Shown here piece after piece: positions 1 to 7,484 of a stretch of 64,000 nucleotides of DNA. The stretch's first letter is position 1. Every line of letters begins with the position of its first letter. Source of the DNA: Ignavibacteriales bacterium (GTDB lineage Bacteria; Bacteroidota; Ignavibacteria; Ignavibacteriales; Melioribacteraceae); assembly GCA_016177735.1 (NCBI GenBank), contig JACOUS010000039.1:1-64000 (forward strand). The letters run 5' to 3'. Under the pieces are notes generated by a model. It was given only the letters and a program-made list of their open reading frames with translations. It searched no databases and was not told where the DNA came from. The position numbers and the translations under genes are program-made.

Positions 1-135
1 GGACAAACTTTAGATACTTTCTCATCAGAGTTAAATGGTTTTCTTTATCGTTATAATTATCAACGTCGCCATGGATCATTAAATTACTTGACTCCTTTAG
101 ATCGTTTACGTGCTGTTACCGAATTGCTGAAGTAA
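1..135 (+). CDS. DDE transposase, C-terminal fragment (window edge)
   Basis: An open frame runs in from the left edge for 44 codons to a TAA at 133-135. It is too short for an ORF caller. The residues RYNYQRRHGSLNYLTPLDRL match the end of integrase-core transposases of the IS481/IS3 type, where an (R/Y)xRRPHxxLxxLTPxxRL block follows the catalytic Glu. The 5' part lies outside the window, so it cannot be told whether the element is intact. The sequence AGGCGGACAA at 143-152, just past the stop, could belong to the right terminal repeat; its inverted copy TTGTCCGCCT lies at 235-244. The transposase fragment abuts a cassette-like accessory region. Confidence 0.72.
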   Translation, partial: GQTLDTFSSELNGFLYRYNYQRRHGSLNYLTPLDRLRAVTELLK

Positions 136-205
136 TACACGGAGGCGGACAACTATGCATGAACCTATTTTAAAATATTGAGAACTTAGAACGTTTTGGC
201 AATAA

Positions 206-302
206 ATGGAACATAGATATGCAGCTGAACGCACTTGTCCGCCTTTGGTGGATATCTATGTTCCAATAGACAATAACCCGTTCAGCAGAAATAGAGTTAG
301 GC
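206..302 (+). other. Candidate integron attC site (site 0)
   Basis: Ends in GTTAGGC (296-302), a perfect match to the attC R' core GTTRRRY. Upstream of it CGTTCAGC (279-286) pairs with GCTGAACG (224-231), placed as L' and L'' arms would be, for an overall span of about 97 bp, inside the usual attC range. The expected R'' motif at the left end is poor. A competing, stronger inverted repeat TGGAACATAGATAT (207-220) / ATATCTATGTTCCA (252-265) overlaps the same stretch. The call rests mainly on the core motif and on the cassette boundary logic described for the next site. Confidence 0.5.
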
Positions 303-324
303 AATATGATAATGGGATTATATT

Positions 325-978
325 ATGCGTAAATTAAAAATATTCTTAAGCTATAATTCACAAGATAGTGATCTAGCTGGTAGCATCAAGAGAAATTTAG
401 GAAGTTATGGACTTAGTGTTTTTCTAGCACACGAGGATATTGAACCTACACAAGATTGGATAGACAGATTACTTCTCGAATTAAATAAATCAGTTGTATT
501 TATACCTATTCTTACGGAAAGTTTCTTAAAATCAAAATGGACATCTCAAGAAATTGGCATCGCTTTAGCAAATGACATTTTTATAATATCGTTGAAAGTA
601 GATATTGATCCATTTGGATTCCTTTCTAGATACCAAGCACTAAAATTCAGAACAAAAAATTTACCTTTATCTTGTTCACATATTACAAATCTTATTTATA
701 GTAATAAACATCTGCGCAAACAATTTCTTGACGGACTTATTGATCTTTTTACAAAAAGTGACACATTTGATGAAGCAAAATATCGGAGTTCTCTCCTTAA
801 AGAATATGATGGATATACTAAAACGCAAGTCTCTAAGATATTACGAGCATCAATTGATAATGACCAAATCTATAATTCATTTGGTGCACGCTCAAGGTTA
901 GTGGATTTATTCAATAGTTGCCGAGACAAAGTAGATGAAACTCTTTTAAAAATGTTTAATAAAAAGATACATAGATAA
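325..978 (+). CDS. TIR-domain protein, cassette-borne, putative NADase/defence effector
   Basis: The protein has 217 residues. The N-terminal ~130 residues form a TIR fold: KIFLSYNSQDSDLAG (box 1), a FIPILTESFLKSKW segment and WTSQE, in which E76 occupies the position of the catalytic glutamate of NAD-cleaving TIR domains. The C-terminal ~85 residues are unrecognised and helical-looking. Bacterial TIR proteins often act as NAD-degrading effectors of anti-phage or abortive-infection systems, usually with a separate sensor; none is next to it here, so the C-terminal part may do the sensing. The gene fills one cassette almost exactly: the inverted boundary repeats sit at 296-306 and 980-990, two bases after the stop. 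Composition is AT-rich. The TIR call is firm; the defence role is inferred. Confidence 0.82.
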   Translation: MRKLKIFLSYNSQDSDLAGSIKRNLGSYGLSVFLAHEDIEPTQDWIDRLLLELNKSVVFIPILTESFLKSKWTSQEIGIALANDIFIISLKVDIDPFGFLSRYQALKFRTKNLPLSCSHITNLIYSNKHLRKQFLDGLIDLFTKSDTFDEAKYRSSLLKEYDGYTKTQVSKILRASIDNDQIYNSFGARSRLVDLFNSCRDKVDETLLKMFNKKIHR

Positions 979-979
979 G

Positions 980-1194
980 TATTGCCTAACCCGCCGCTCA
1001 ACACGGACAGCGTTTTTAGTGCAGCATTTTAGTAATTATAAAGTTGCGTTTGCATAGTTTAGTTGCTCTTTAAGGTAGTTAGTTCTTAGAAACATTTTTA
1101 TAAATAAAAAGTAGTTGCAACTATTCGGCATTGCTGCCCGCCAACAAACGGCGGGTAAATTCTGGGCTGCGGCTTAAAAACAATGCCGTTATGT
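980..1194 (+). other. Candidate attC region closing the TIR cassette (site 1)
   Basis: TATTGCCTAAC (980-990) is the exact reverse complement of GTTAGGCAATA (296-306) at the start of the same cassette. This complementarity between a cassette's first bases and its own attC R'' is expected because both come from one site in the free circle. GCCTAAC (984-990) fits RYYYAAC and is followed by a CGCTCAACACGGAC-like left arm. The right side has CGGCATTG (1126-1133) pairing with CAATGCCG (1181-1188), enclosing CCCGCC (1137-1142) / GGCGGG (1150-1155), and ends at GTTATGT (1188-1194). At about 210 bp it is longer than typical attC sites, so it may be composite or carry an insertion. Confidence 0.55.
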
Positions 1195-1220
1195 GCTTAA
1201 TATTTACAAGGAATATTACA

Positions 1221-1565
1221 ATGAGTAAATACGTATTAAATCCAAAACTTAAACAGTCCGCTACTGAGGAGATATTTAACTTATTATTAAGCTTTATCCA
1301 AATTGGTAAATCATATAAAACTTTATCTGGAGGAAAAACACATAAGATTATTAAAGTGAAAGGTGAAGTTACAATTGAAAGAACCGATGCTAATGACAAA
1401 CCGGAAATCAATTTCGACGAGATTAATAAAGTAATAAAATTATTCAAAGATGGAGATTCATATAATACTTCTTCAGAGGAATATAAAAAACAACTTCTTA
1501 AACCGATTCATAAAACACCTTTACTATCAATTTTATTAGCATCAGATATTATTGTAAAGAAATAA
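1221..1565 (+). CDS. Hypothetical protein, first gene of a two-gene cassette
   Basis: The protein has 114 residues counted from ATG 1221, preceded by AAGGAATATTACA. An upstream in-frame start at 1131 is unlikely because it would lie inside the attC-like structure. The protein is lysine-rich with no recognised motif. It has a helical N-terminus (ATEEIFNLLLSFIQIG), a central stretch with IIKVKGEVTIERTD, and a hydrophobic end (LLSILLASDIIVKK). It is followed after 20 nt by a second small gene in the same orientation, and the pair lies between inverted cassette boundaries at 1188-1196 and 1956-1964. Cassette gene pairs of this size are often toxin-antitoxin or immunity modules, but no family is recognised here. 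Confidence 0.6.
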   Translation: MSKYVLNPKLKQSATEEIFNLLLSFIQIGKSYKTLSGGKTHKIIKVKGEVTIERTDANDKPEINFDEINKVIKLFKDGDSYNTSSEEYKKQLLKPIHKTPLLSILLASDIIVKK

Positions 1566-1585
1566 GCATATAAGGATTAATAATT

Positions 1586-1945
1586 ATGTATAAAAAAGGC
1601 GATATTTTACTTGGAGAGAAAACTAATCATCCAATTATTTATTTAAATAAAGAAGATGATTATTATTTTAATGGTTGTATAATTACACATTCTCCAACAA
1701 GTAGTTACAAAAATAATATTTCTTTTTTGCCTGAACATTTCGAAATGCACGATGAAGATGATAATCCATACAGAATTATATATGATAACTCTCATTTTGT
1801 AAATCTTAAATTAATTAAGAAAACTGAATGGGGACCTTTTAATAAAGTAGGTAAATTATCAAGGATTGGTATCCAGTATCTCGAAAAATATTTGGAAAAA
1901 GATGATTCTACTGAATGGAGAGCTTATATAAGTAAAAATAAATAA
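1586..1945 (+). CDS. Hypothetical protein, second gene of a two-gene cassette
   Basis: The protein has 119 residues and starts at ATG 1586 behind a weak AAGGATTAATAATT leader. It opens with YKKGDILLGEKTNHPIIYL, which resembles the first beta strands of SH3-like or PemK/MazF-type folds (GDI-x-L ... P-x-x-x-x), and ends in a charged helical region. The similarity is suggestive only. It is encoded 20 nt after the preceding gene in the same cassette, so the two products probably act together. Base composition is markedly AT-rich compared with the helicase gene beyond it, in line with acquired DNA. Confidence 0.6.
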   Translation: MYKKGDILLGEKTNHPIIYLNKEDDYYFNGCIITHSPTSSYKNNISFLPEHFEMHDEDDNPYRIIYDNSHFVNLKLIKKTEWGPFNKVGKLSRIGIQYLEKYLEKDDSTEWRAYISKNK

Positions 1946-1955
1946 AAAAAAATGC

Positions 1956-1964
1956 GCACATAAC
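1956..1964 (+). other. 3' boundary of cassette 2 (attC R''-like)
   Basis: GCACATAAC is the exact reverse complement of GTTATGTGC at 1188-1196, the start of the same two-gene cassette. It lies 11 nt after the stop of the second gene, mirroring the arrangement around the TIR gene. I could not find a matching right half downstream, so the attC that closed this cassette may be truncated. Confidence 0.5.
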
Positions 1965-2258
1965 AAGCTACTGCCAATGACCACTAAGGAATCATAGGCA
2001 GAAGTATGAGACCGAGCTGTTTAGCTTGAGTATGTAGACGTTTTATAACGCCGGACAGGTAAGTAAAAAATCCCGTCAATAAACCGCCGGGCAAGCAATA
2101 GGATAAATAACTTCTTGACCGATCCGTAAAAGACGGATGGTAAAAACGTTTTTTCAAATAGTGATCAGATGTCAATCAATTTCAACTACAATTCAATGCC
2201 CTATGATATTCTATGAGGCTGCACACTGTTCCGACAAATGTCGGGACAAGCTCTACGT
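1965..2258. repeat. Gene-free spacer with repeat-derived hairpins
   Basis: No convincing gene is present. The 16-mer AACGCCGGACAGGTAA at 2047-2062 recurs at 33148-33163, inside the MITE-like element. At 2118-2153 an ACCGATCCGT / ACGGATGGT hairpin followed by AAAAACGTTTTTT resembles the ACCGTTCCGT...GGTAAAACGGTTTTT structure of that same element. The stretch therefore looks like remnants of small mobile or repeat DNA at the edge of the cassette region, and it may also terminate the converging helicase transcript. Confidence 0.45.
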
Positions 2259-4253
2259 TCATTCTTCGAGCAGCCATTGGTCGGCGAGGTCTTCGGAGAT
2301 TGATTCGATGAAGCGCGAAGGTTTTGCAAATGTAATTCCGTTGTGACGATCAAAAATGTGCATCGGGTAGCAGACAAAAAGATTCTGCTTCGCGCGCGTT
2401 GAAGCAACGTACATTAGTCTTCGTTCTTCTTCGAGGCTTTCCAATTTTTCAAACGACTGTGCGGAAGGGAAGAAGCCGTCAACTGCATGAATTACAAACA
2501 CGGAATGCCATTCCAATCCTTTTGCGGAGTGGATTGTTGAAAGAGTGAGCAGTTCGCGTTCTTTATCAACAGCTTCAACATCAACAACGCTGTCTTGCGG
2601 GGGATCGAGCGCCATATCTGCAAGCAGACTATCGAGTGAGCGGTAATTCTCGGCAATGTTCATAAAAATTTCGAGATCTTTTTTCCGCTTGTTCCAATCA
2701 TCATATTTTTCCGTGAAGATCGGTTCGTAATATTTGAAAGCTTGTTCGGCTTTATCGGCGGGCAGTTGATTTTTTGTGTGAATATCATGAAGAAAAGAGA
2801 AGAGATTGAAAATTCTGTCGTTATATTTTTTGCTCACGCTGCTTTCGGGATTAATCTTGATCGAAAGTTTTCCGCCGGCAATTTCATCCATAATAATCTG
2901 CGCTTTCTTCGGACCAATTCCTTCGTGCAGCAGAAGAACGCGGTACCAGCTAACGTAATCGCTTGGATTGAGTGCGATGCGTAGAAACGCAAGCATGTCT
3001 TTCACGTGTGCGGTTTCAATAAATTTCATTCCACCGAATTTCATATACGGGATATTTGCTTTGTTGAGTTCTATTTCGAGATCGAACGAATGGAACGATG
3101 AACGGAAGAGAACCGACATATCATTCAGCGGCACACCTTCTTCGCGGAGTTCGAGAATTTTATCAACGATAAAACGCGACTGCATATTTTCGTTTGCGGC
3201 GCTGATGATTCCGGGAAGTTCGCCGCCGGTCTTTCTTGTAAAAAGATGTTTCGGATATTTTTCGATTGCGTGTTCAATAATCCGGTTTGAAAAATTCAGT
3301 ATCTGCTGTGTACTTCTGTAATTTTCTTCGAGCGTGATAACTTTTACATTATCGAAAAGTTTCGGGAACTCCATAATGTTTTTAAAATTTGCACCGCGGA
3401 AAGAATAGATTGACTGCGAGTCATCACCGACAACCATTATGTTTTGATGCACTTGCGATAGTCCTTTAATAACTTCGGCTTGCAGTTTGTTTGTATCCTG
3501 GTATTCATCAACCATTGTAAATTTTATTGTGCTCAAAAAAGATTTTGCCGCCGGACCGAACTCGAAAAGAAAATTGCGTAAGTAAATTAGCAGATCATCG
3601 TAATCGAGCAAGTTGTTCTGTTTCTTGTATGATGAATAAACTTTGTGTATCTGTAAAAATGTTTCGATGTATTCTGCAAAGTGAGGATATTCTTCTTCCA
3701 AAATATTTTCAACGGTGCGACCGGTGTTAACACTCAAACTGAGCACTTTGAGAATTGTCTGCTTGTTCGGGAAACGCTTTTTGTGCTGCGCGAGATTCAA
3801 CTGCCCGCGTATTAAGTTGATTACATCTTCGCTGTCGCTTTGATCGAGAATAGTGAACCCATTATCGAGGTTGACGGCTTTGGCATATTTGCGCAGAGTT
3901 AAATTTGCAAACGAATGAAAAGTGCCGCCGTTAATTTTTGCACATCTGTTGTCGAGGAGAATAGCCGCGCGGTCCATCATTTCTTTTGATGCTTTGCGTG
4001 TGAAAGTAAGCAGAAGAATTGAAGAAGGATCGTTTCCCATTTCAACCAAACGAGCAACGCGGTAAACAAGTGTACGTGTTTTACCGCTTCCGGCTCCGGC
4101 AATTACGAGATAATTTCCTTCAACGGAGGCGACCGCATCGTACTGCGATGCATTTAATTGTTCGCGGTAATTGATTTGAAATTTTGATTCGTCAAACCGC
4201 GGCTCCTTCGGGGAAACTTGTCCGACACGTTTTAGCTGATATTTTTTTTGCAT
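2259..4253 (-). CDS. UvrD/PcrA-family ATP-dependent 3'-5' DNA helicase
   Basis: The protein has 664 residues, close to the family norm. Superfamily 1 motifs are present in order: a Q-motif (LNASQYDAV), Walker A GAGSGKT (53-59), motif Ia LLLTFTRKAS, Walker B MVDEYQDTN, motif III VVGDDSQSIYSFRGA, motif IV ENYRS, and motifs V/VI LSTIHSAKGLEWHSV and EERRLMYVASTRA. UvrD/PcrA enzymes unwind DNA in nucleotide excision repair, mismatch repair and removal of blocked forks or RecA filaments. UvrD, PcrA and Rep cannot be separated from motifs alone, so no symbol is given. It stands alone on the minus strand between the cassette region and a repeat-bearing spacer. Confidence 0.93.
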   Translation of the reverse strand: MQKKYQLKRVGQVSPKEPRFDESKFQINYREQLNASQYDAVASVEGNYLVIAGAGSGKTRTLVYRVARLVEMGNDPSSILLLTFTRKASKEMMDRAAILLDNRCAKINGGTFHSFANLTLRKYAKAVNLDNGFTILDQSDSEDVINLIRGQLNLAQHKKRFPNKQTILKVLSLSVNTGRTVENILEEEYPHFAEYIETFLQIHKVYSSYKKQNNLLDYDDLLIYLRNFLFEFGPAAKSFLSTIKFTMVDEYQDTNKLQAEVIKGLSQVHQNIMVVGDDSQSIYSFRGANFKNIMEFPKLFDNVKVITLEENYRSTQQILNFSNRIIEHAIEKYPKHLFTRKTGGELPGIISAANENMQSRFIVDKILELREEGVPLNDMSVLFRSSFHSFDLEIELNKANIPYMKFGGMKFIETAHVKDMLAFLRIALNPSDYVSWYRVLLLHEGIGPKKAQIIMDEIAGGKLSIKINPESSVSKKYNDRIFNLFSFLHDIHTKNQLPADKAEQAFKYYEPIFTEKYDDWNKRKKDLEIFMNIAENYRSLDSLLADMALDPPQDSVVDVEAVDKERELLTLSTIHSAKGLEWHSVFVIHAVDGFFPSAQSFEKLESLEEERRLMYVASTRAKQNLFVCYPMHIFDRHNGITFAKPSRFIESISEDLADQWLLEE

Positions 4254-4520
4254 GTATAATTGTTTGGTCTGTTAAAGAGAAGCTGTTTGAAAATTATATT
4301 AGATATCTGAACTCATCCACCGACCCCTTCTCTTAAATTTATCAGCCTTCGGCGGAAAGAGAAGGGTTGACTCGCTTTTAAAAGTCCCTCTCTTTTAAGA
4401 GAGGGACTTAAGCTTGCCCGCCGAAGGTCGGGCTTGCCCGCCATCTTATTGGCTGGGGTGAGTTTATCATTTACATTAAAATTGCTGCACTATTACTTCT
4501 TTGTTTAAGAAGAAAATGAA
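4254..4520. repeat. Intergenic hairpin repeats between helicase and transporter
   Basis: The gap contains AAGTCCCTCTCTT (4382-4394) and its perfect complement AAGAGAGGGACTT (4397-4409) around a TT loop. An outer weaker pair CCCTTCTCTT...AAGAGAAGGG lies just upstream. Immediately after, a 29-nt block at 4413-4441 (two CTTGCCCGC units flanking CGAAGGTCGGG) recurs exactly, inverted, at 14010-14038. The hairpins could terminate or protect transcripts, but they lie upstream of the helicase gene, so a repeat origin is more likely than a dedicated terminator. Confidence 0.6.
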
Positions 4521-5786
4521 TCAAGCGACTTCTTGTTTAGTTACAATGTAATTATAGAGCCACATAAAAAATGCACCGAGAACACCGATACCGATCATAG
4601 CCCACCAAATCATTTCCGGTTTTCCGGCGGCTTTCGATGTTTGATAAATCCATCCGCCGAACGGGTCTCCTACAAAACGCGCAATTGCAATCGGCAAGAA
4701 TGCATAGCCTTGATACAAACCTTGCTGTCCAGCCGGTGCTATTTCAGAAATGTATTGGTAGTAACGCGGTGCTTGAATCATTTCACCAATTGCAAATGCA
4801 ACGATGCCGGCAACAATTGTAGGAATGCTCGGATAAATTCCGATGATTATCCATATCAAACTTGAAATTGCAAAGCCGTATAAAATTGCTTTGCGTGTTG
4901 GAATGTTTTTAGTGAGTAGATTTAGCGGTATCTGCAAAAGTATAATTGCACCGGCACCCGACCACGATTGCACAATTTCGTACGGTGCATCTGCGCCGAT
5001 GTAATCTGTTATATAATATGGAACGATTATAAATTCTTGCCAAAAGATTATCCAGTAAAGACTGTAGATCAAAAGAAAGATCATGAATTTAAAATTTGTC
5101 AGCACGATAAATAAGTTTTCTATTTTCTTTATCAACGATTCGGGCGCGGCTTCTTTTTCGGGTTTTACTTCTTTGTACAATAAAATATTTACGACGAGCA
5201 TCGCCAGACAGCTAACCGAAGAAACCATGTACACGAATTGGTTGCCGAGACTATCGCGGACAAGATATGCAATTGTTGGACCGAGCATCGCACCGATATT
5301 AACAAGCCAGTAATAAATTGCAAAGCCGAGCGATTTTGTTTCTTCTTTCGATGTTACGGCAACGGTGCCGAGTACGGACGGTTTGATGAACGATCCGCCG
5401 AATGCTGTGAAAATTAGAAACAGCACCAACAGCCAGTAAGTATCAAAATTAGAATAGAAACCTGAAAAGATGCTCATGCCTACCGAGCCGATTAAAAAAT
5501 AACCGAGTGCGAGAATTGAAAATGCAACATTGAATGCTTTGCGGAATCCCCATTTGTCTGCAAGTGTTCCGCCGAAAATTGGAAGTAAATAAATCAGTCC
5601 GCCGAAAATTCCTGATAACTGTCCGGCTTGTGCTTCGGAGAACCCGAGATTATTTCGCAGATAAATCATGAATACAATTTGCTGACCGTAATAAGCGAGG
5701 CGTTCAAATAATTCCATTATGTTTGCGACCCAAAAGGTAGGATGAAAACCCGATTTGAGTTTGTTGAATTGATCCGATAGACTCAC
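4521..5786 (-). CDS. POT/PTR-type MFS transporter (proton-coupled oligopeptide type)
   Basis: The protein has 421 residues and about 12 membrane segments. The N-terminal ANIMELFERLAYYGQQ matches the first helix of the proton-dependent oligopeptide transporter family (ExxERxxYYG). GGTLADKWGFRKA is the cytoplasmic loop 2-3 motif (D-x-x-G-R/F-x-x) of the major facilitator superfamily. Such proteins import di- and tripeptides or related solutes with protons. The substrate cannot be read from the sequence, and the protein is shorter than typical DtpA-type members, so a divergent subfamily is possible. It is monocistronic on the minus strand. Confidence 0.8.
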   Translation of the reverse strand: MSLSDQFNKLKSGFHPTFWVANIMELFERLAYYGQQIVFMIYLRNNLGFSEAQAGQLSGIFGGLIYLLPIFGGTLADKWGFRKAFNVAFSILALGYFLIGSVGMSIFSGFYSNFDTYWLLVLFLIFTAFGGSFIKPSVLGTVAVTSKEETKSLGFAIYYWLVNIGAMLGPTIAYLVRDSLGNQFVYMVSSVSCLAMLVVNILLYKEVKPEKEAAPESLIKKIENLFIVLTNFKFMIFLLIYSLYWIIFWQEFIIVPYYITDYIGADAPYEIVQSWSGAGAIILLQIPLNLLTKNIPTRKAILYGFAISSLIWIIIGIYPSIPTIVAGIVAFAIGEMIQAPRYYQYISEIAPAGQQGLYQGYAFLPIAIARFVGDPFGGWIYQTSKAAGKPEMIWWAMIGIGVLGAFFMWLYNYIVTKQEVA

Positions 5787-6245
5787 GATCTCTCCATAGT
5801 TTGTGGATTGTCAAAAAAGTTGGCAAAATATAATATCTCTCGTTTCAAAAAGAAACTTAAACTTAGACCTCGCAATTTATTTTTGCTTATCATAAAAAGC
5901 CTTTTTAATAAATAGTTTTTATCATGATGAATTCCGCGACCTTTAGACCGTGGACTTAGATTTTAAAACTATTTCGACTTTAGTCGCAAATTGAAATTTA
6001 ATTGTGGCTAAAGCCCAATCGTGTTGTTTATTTGTTTTCCCCGATTTGAAAGTCGGGGCGATTGACTACGATAATCTTTCACATCCACTTCTCCTTTCAT
6101 TGAAGGCGAACAAGTTCATGAGAATGGGGCGGGGACGAGTTCGATAAATTTTATTACAAACTTTGCAGAGAAAGTCTATTAGGTTCGGTTACATTTAATA
6201 ATTAATTTTGTTCAACAAAATTTTTTGATATTCAGGGAGACAAAC
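5787..6245. repeat. Repeat-bearing intergenic region
   Basis: The 459-bp gap between divergently transcribed genes has no convincing ORF. It carries a string of hairpins of the dispersed family: CCGCGACCTTTAGACCGTGG (5934-5953), CGACTTTAGTCG near 5969, GGCTAAAGCC near 6006, and CCCCGA (6039-6044) / TCGGGG (6053-6058). The same motif types, in the same order, occur near 40.4 kb and 59.8 kb. Both flanking promoters must lie here, but none is clear enough to mark. Confidence 0.6.
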
Positions 6246-7412
6246 ATGAAAGTTCCTTTGCTCGATTTGAAAGGTCAGTATCAATCAATCAAAAAAGAAA
6301 TTGATGAGGCGGTGCAAAGTGTTGTTGATTCACAATATTTTATTATGGGTCCCGATGTTGCTAAACTTGAAGAAGAAATCTGCAAGTATCTGAATTGCAA
6401 ATACGCAATTGGTGTTTCATCGGGTACGGATGCGTTGCTGCTTGCATTGATGGCGCTCGATATTCAGCCCGGTGATGAAGTAATCGTTCCGGCTTATTCA
6501 TTCTTTGCAACGGCGGGAGTTGTTGCAAGATTAAATGCCGTTCCGGTTTTTGTTGATGTCGATCCGGTTACGTTTAATATCGATACAAAACAGATTGAGA
6601 AAAAAATTACGAACAAAACAAAAGCAATTATACCGGTTCATCTTTACGGGCAGAGCGCCGGTATGGATGAAATAATTTTGATTGCAGAAAAATATAGTCT
6701 GTTTGTCGTTGAAGATGCGGCGCAGGCAATCGGCACGCAGTACAAAGACGGAAAGTTTGCCGGCACGATAGGAGATATCGGATGTTTCTCATTTTTCCCG
6801 AGTAAAAATTTGGGTGGATTCGGCGATGGAGGAATTGTTACAACCAACAATCCCGAACTCGAACACAAAATGAGAATCATGCGCGTGCACGGAATGGAGC
6901 CGAAATATTATCATAAAATAATCGGCGGAAATTTTAGATTGGATTCACTGCAAGCGGCGGTACTCCGCGTCAAACTTCCGCATCTCGATTCGTGGTCTGA
7001 AAAGAGAAGACTGAATGCCGCACTCTATACAAAATATTTTATCGAAGCCGGACTTTCGCAAGCGACCGGAAAAATTTCTTTCGATGCAAACAACAAAGTT
7101 TTATTGCCCGAAGCTGTTTATCAAAACGACGTACATAAAAATCATCACATTTATAATCAGTTTGTTATACGTGTTGAAAAAAGAAACGAACTTTGGAACT
7201 TTATGAAAAAGAAAGAGATCGGGTGCGAAGTTTATTACCCGGTTCCGTTCCACCGGCAAGAATGTTTTGCATATCTCAATTGTGTCGATTCGGAATTCCC
7301 GGTTTCGAATGATGCGGCGGAAAACTCGTTAGCATTACCGATTTATCCCGAACTTACAAATGAGCAAATCAAATATGTTGTTGATTCTATTGCCGAGTTT
7401 ATGAGAAGTTGA
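6246..7412 (+). CDS. DegT/DnrJ/EryC1/StrS-family sugar aminotransferase
   Basis: The protein has 388 residues from ATG 6246, chosen because GGGAGA lies 6 nt upstream; an in-frame ATG at 6225 lacks such a site. It is a PLP-dependent fold-type I enzyme. VVEDAAQ (D157) contacts the PLP ring and K187 in SFFPSKNLGG is the Schiff-base lysine. It transfers an amino group, usually from glutamate, to a keto-sugar nucleotide for surface polysaccharide. The opening MKVPLLDLKGQY and overall length resemble WbpE-type enzymes acting on UDP-2-acetamido-3-keto-glucuronate, but the sugar cannot be assigned. No other polysaccharide gene adjoins it. Confidence 0.88.
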   Translation: MKVPLLDLKGQYQSIKKEIDEAVQSVVDSQYFIMGPDVAKLEEEICKYLNCKYAIGVSSGTDALLLALMALDIQPGDEVIVPAYSFFATAGVVARLNAVPVFVDVDPVTFNIDTKQIEKKITNKTKAIIPVHLYGQSAGMDEIILIAEKYSLFVVEDAAQAIGTQYKDGKFAGTIGDIGCFSFFPSKNLGGFGDGGIVTTNNPELEHKMRIMRVHGMEPKYYHKIIGGNFRLDSLQAAVLRVKLPHLDSWSEKRRLNAALYTKYFIEAGLSQATGKISFDANNKVLLPEAVYQNDVHKNHHIYNQFVIRVEKRNELWNFMKKKEIGCEVYYPVPFHRQECFAYLNCVDSEFPVSNDAAENSLALPIYPELTNEQIKYVVDSIAEFMRS

Positions 7413-7435
7413 TTTGTCTAACAGTGCCTTTGCAA

Positions 7436-7465
7436 ACTCTGCGAGAGATTATTTTCTCGCAGAGT
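7436..7465. terminator. Hairpin between convergent genes, likely bidirectional terminator
   Basis: ACTCTGCGAGA (7436-7446) and TCTCGCAGAGT (7455-7465) form a perfect 11-bp stem with an 8-nt AT-rich loop, flanked further out by CCTTTG / CAAAGG. It lies between the aminotransferase stop and the end of the convergent minus-strand gene. There is no long T run, so the terminator role is inferred from position. Confidence 0.5.
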
Positions 7466-7484
7466 CGCGAAGAACAAAGGATGA

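Noticed and set aside
207-265. 14-bp inverted repeat TGGAACATAGATAT/ATATCTATGTTCCA as an IS end or terminator
   Set aside because: No T run, no target duplication and no transposase between the arms; kept only as a competing structure within the candidate attC site.
1121-1447. 108-codon minus-strand ORF opposite the cassette gene
   Set aside because: It lies antisense to the gene at 1221-1565 and across the attC-like hairpins, has no ribosome site and no recognisable sequence; it is a shadow of AT-rich DNA.
2118-2153. Hairpin resembling a riboswitch aptamer ahead of a gene
   Set aside because: The neighbouring gene is convergent, and the same structure occurs inside the MITE-like element, so repeat origin fits better.
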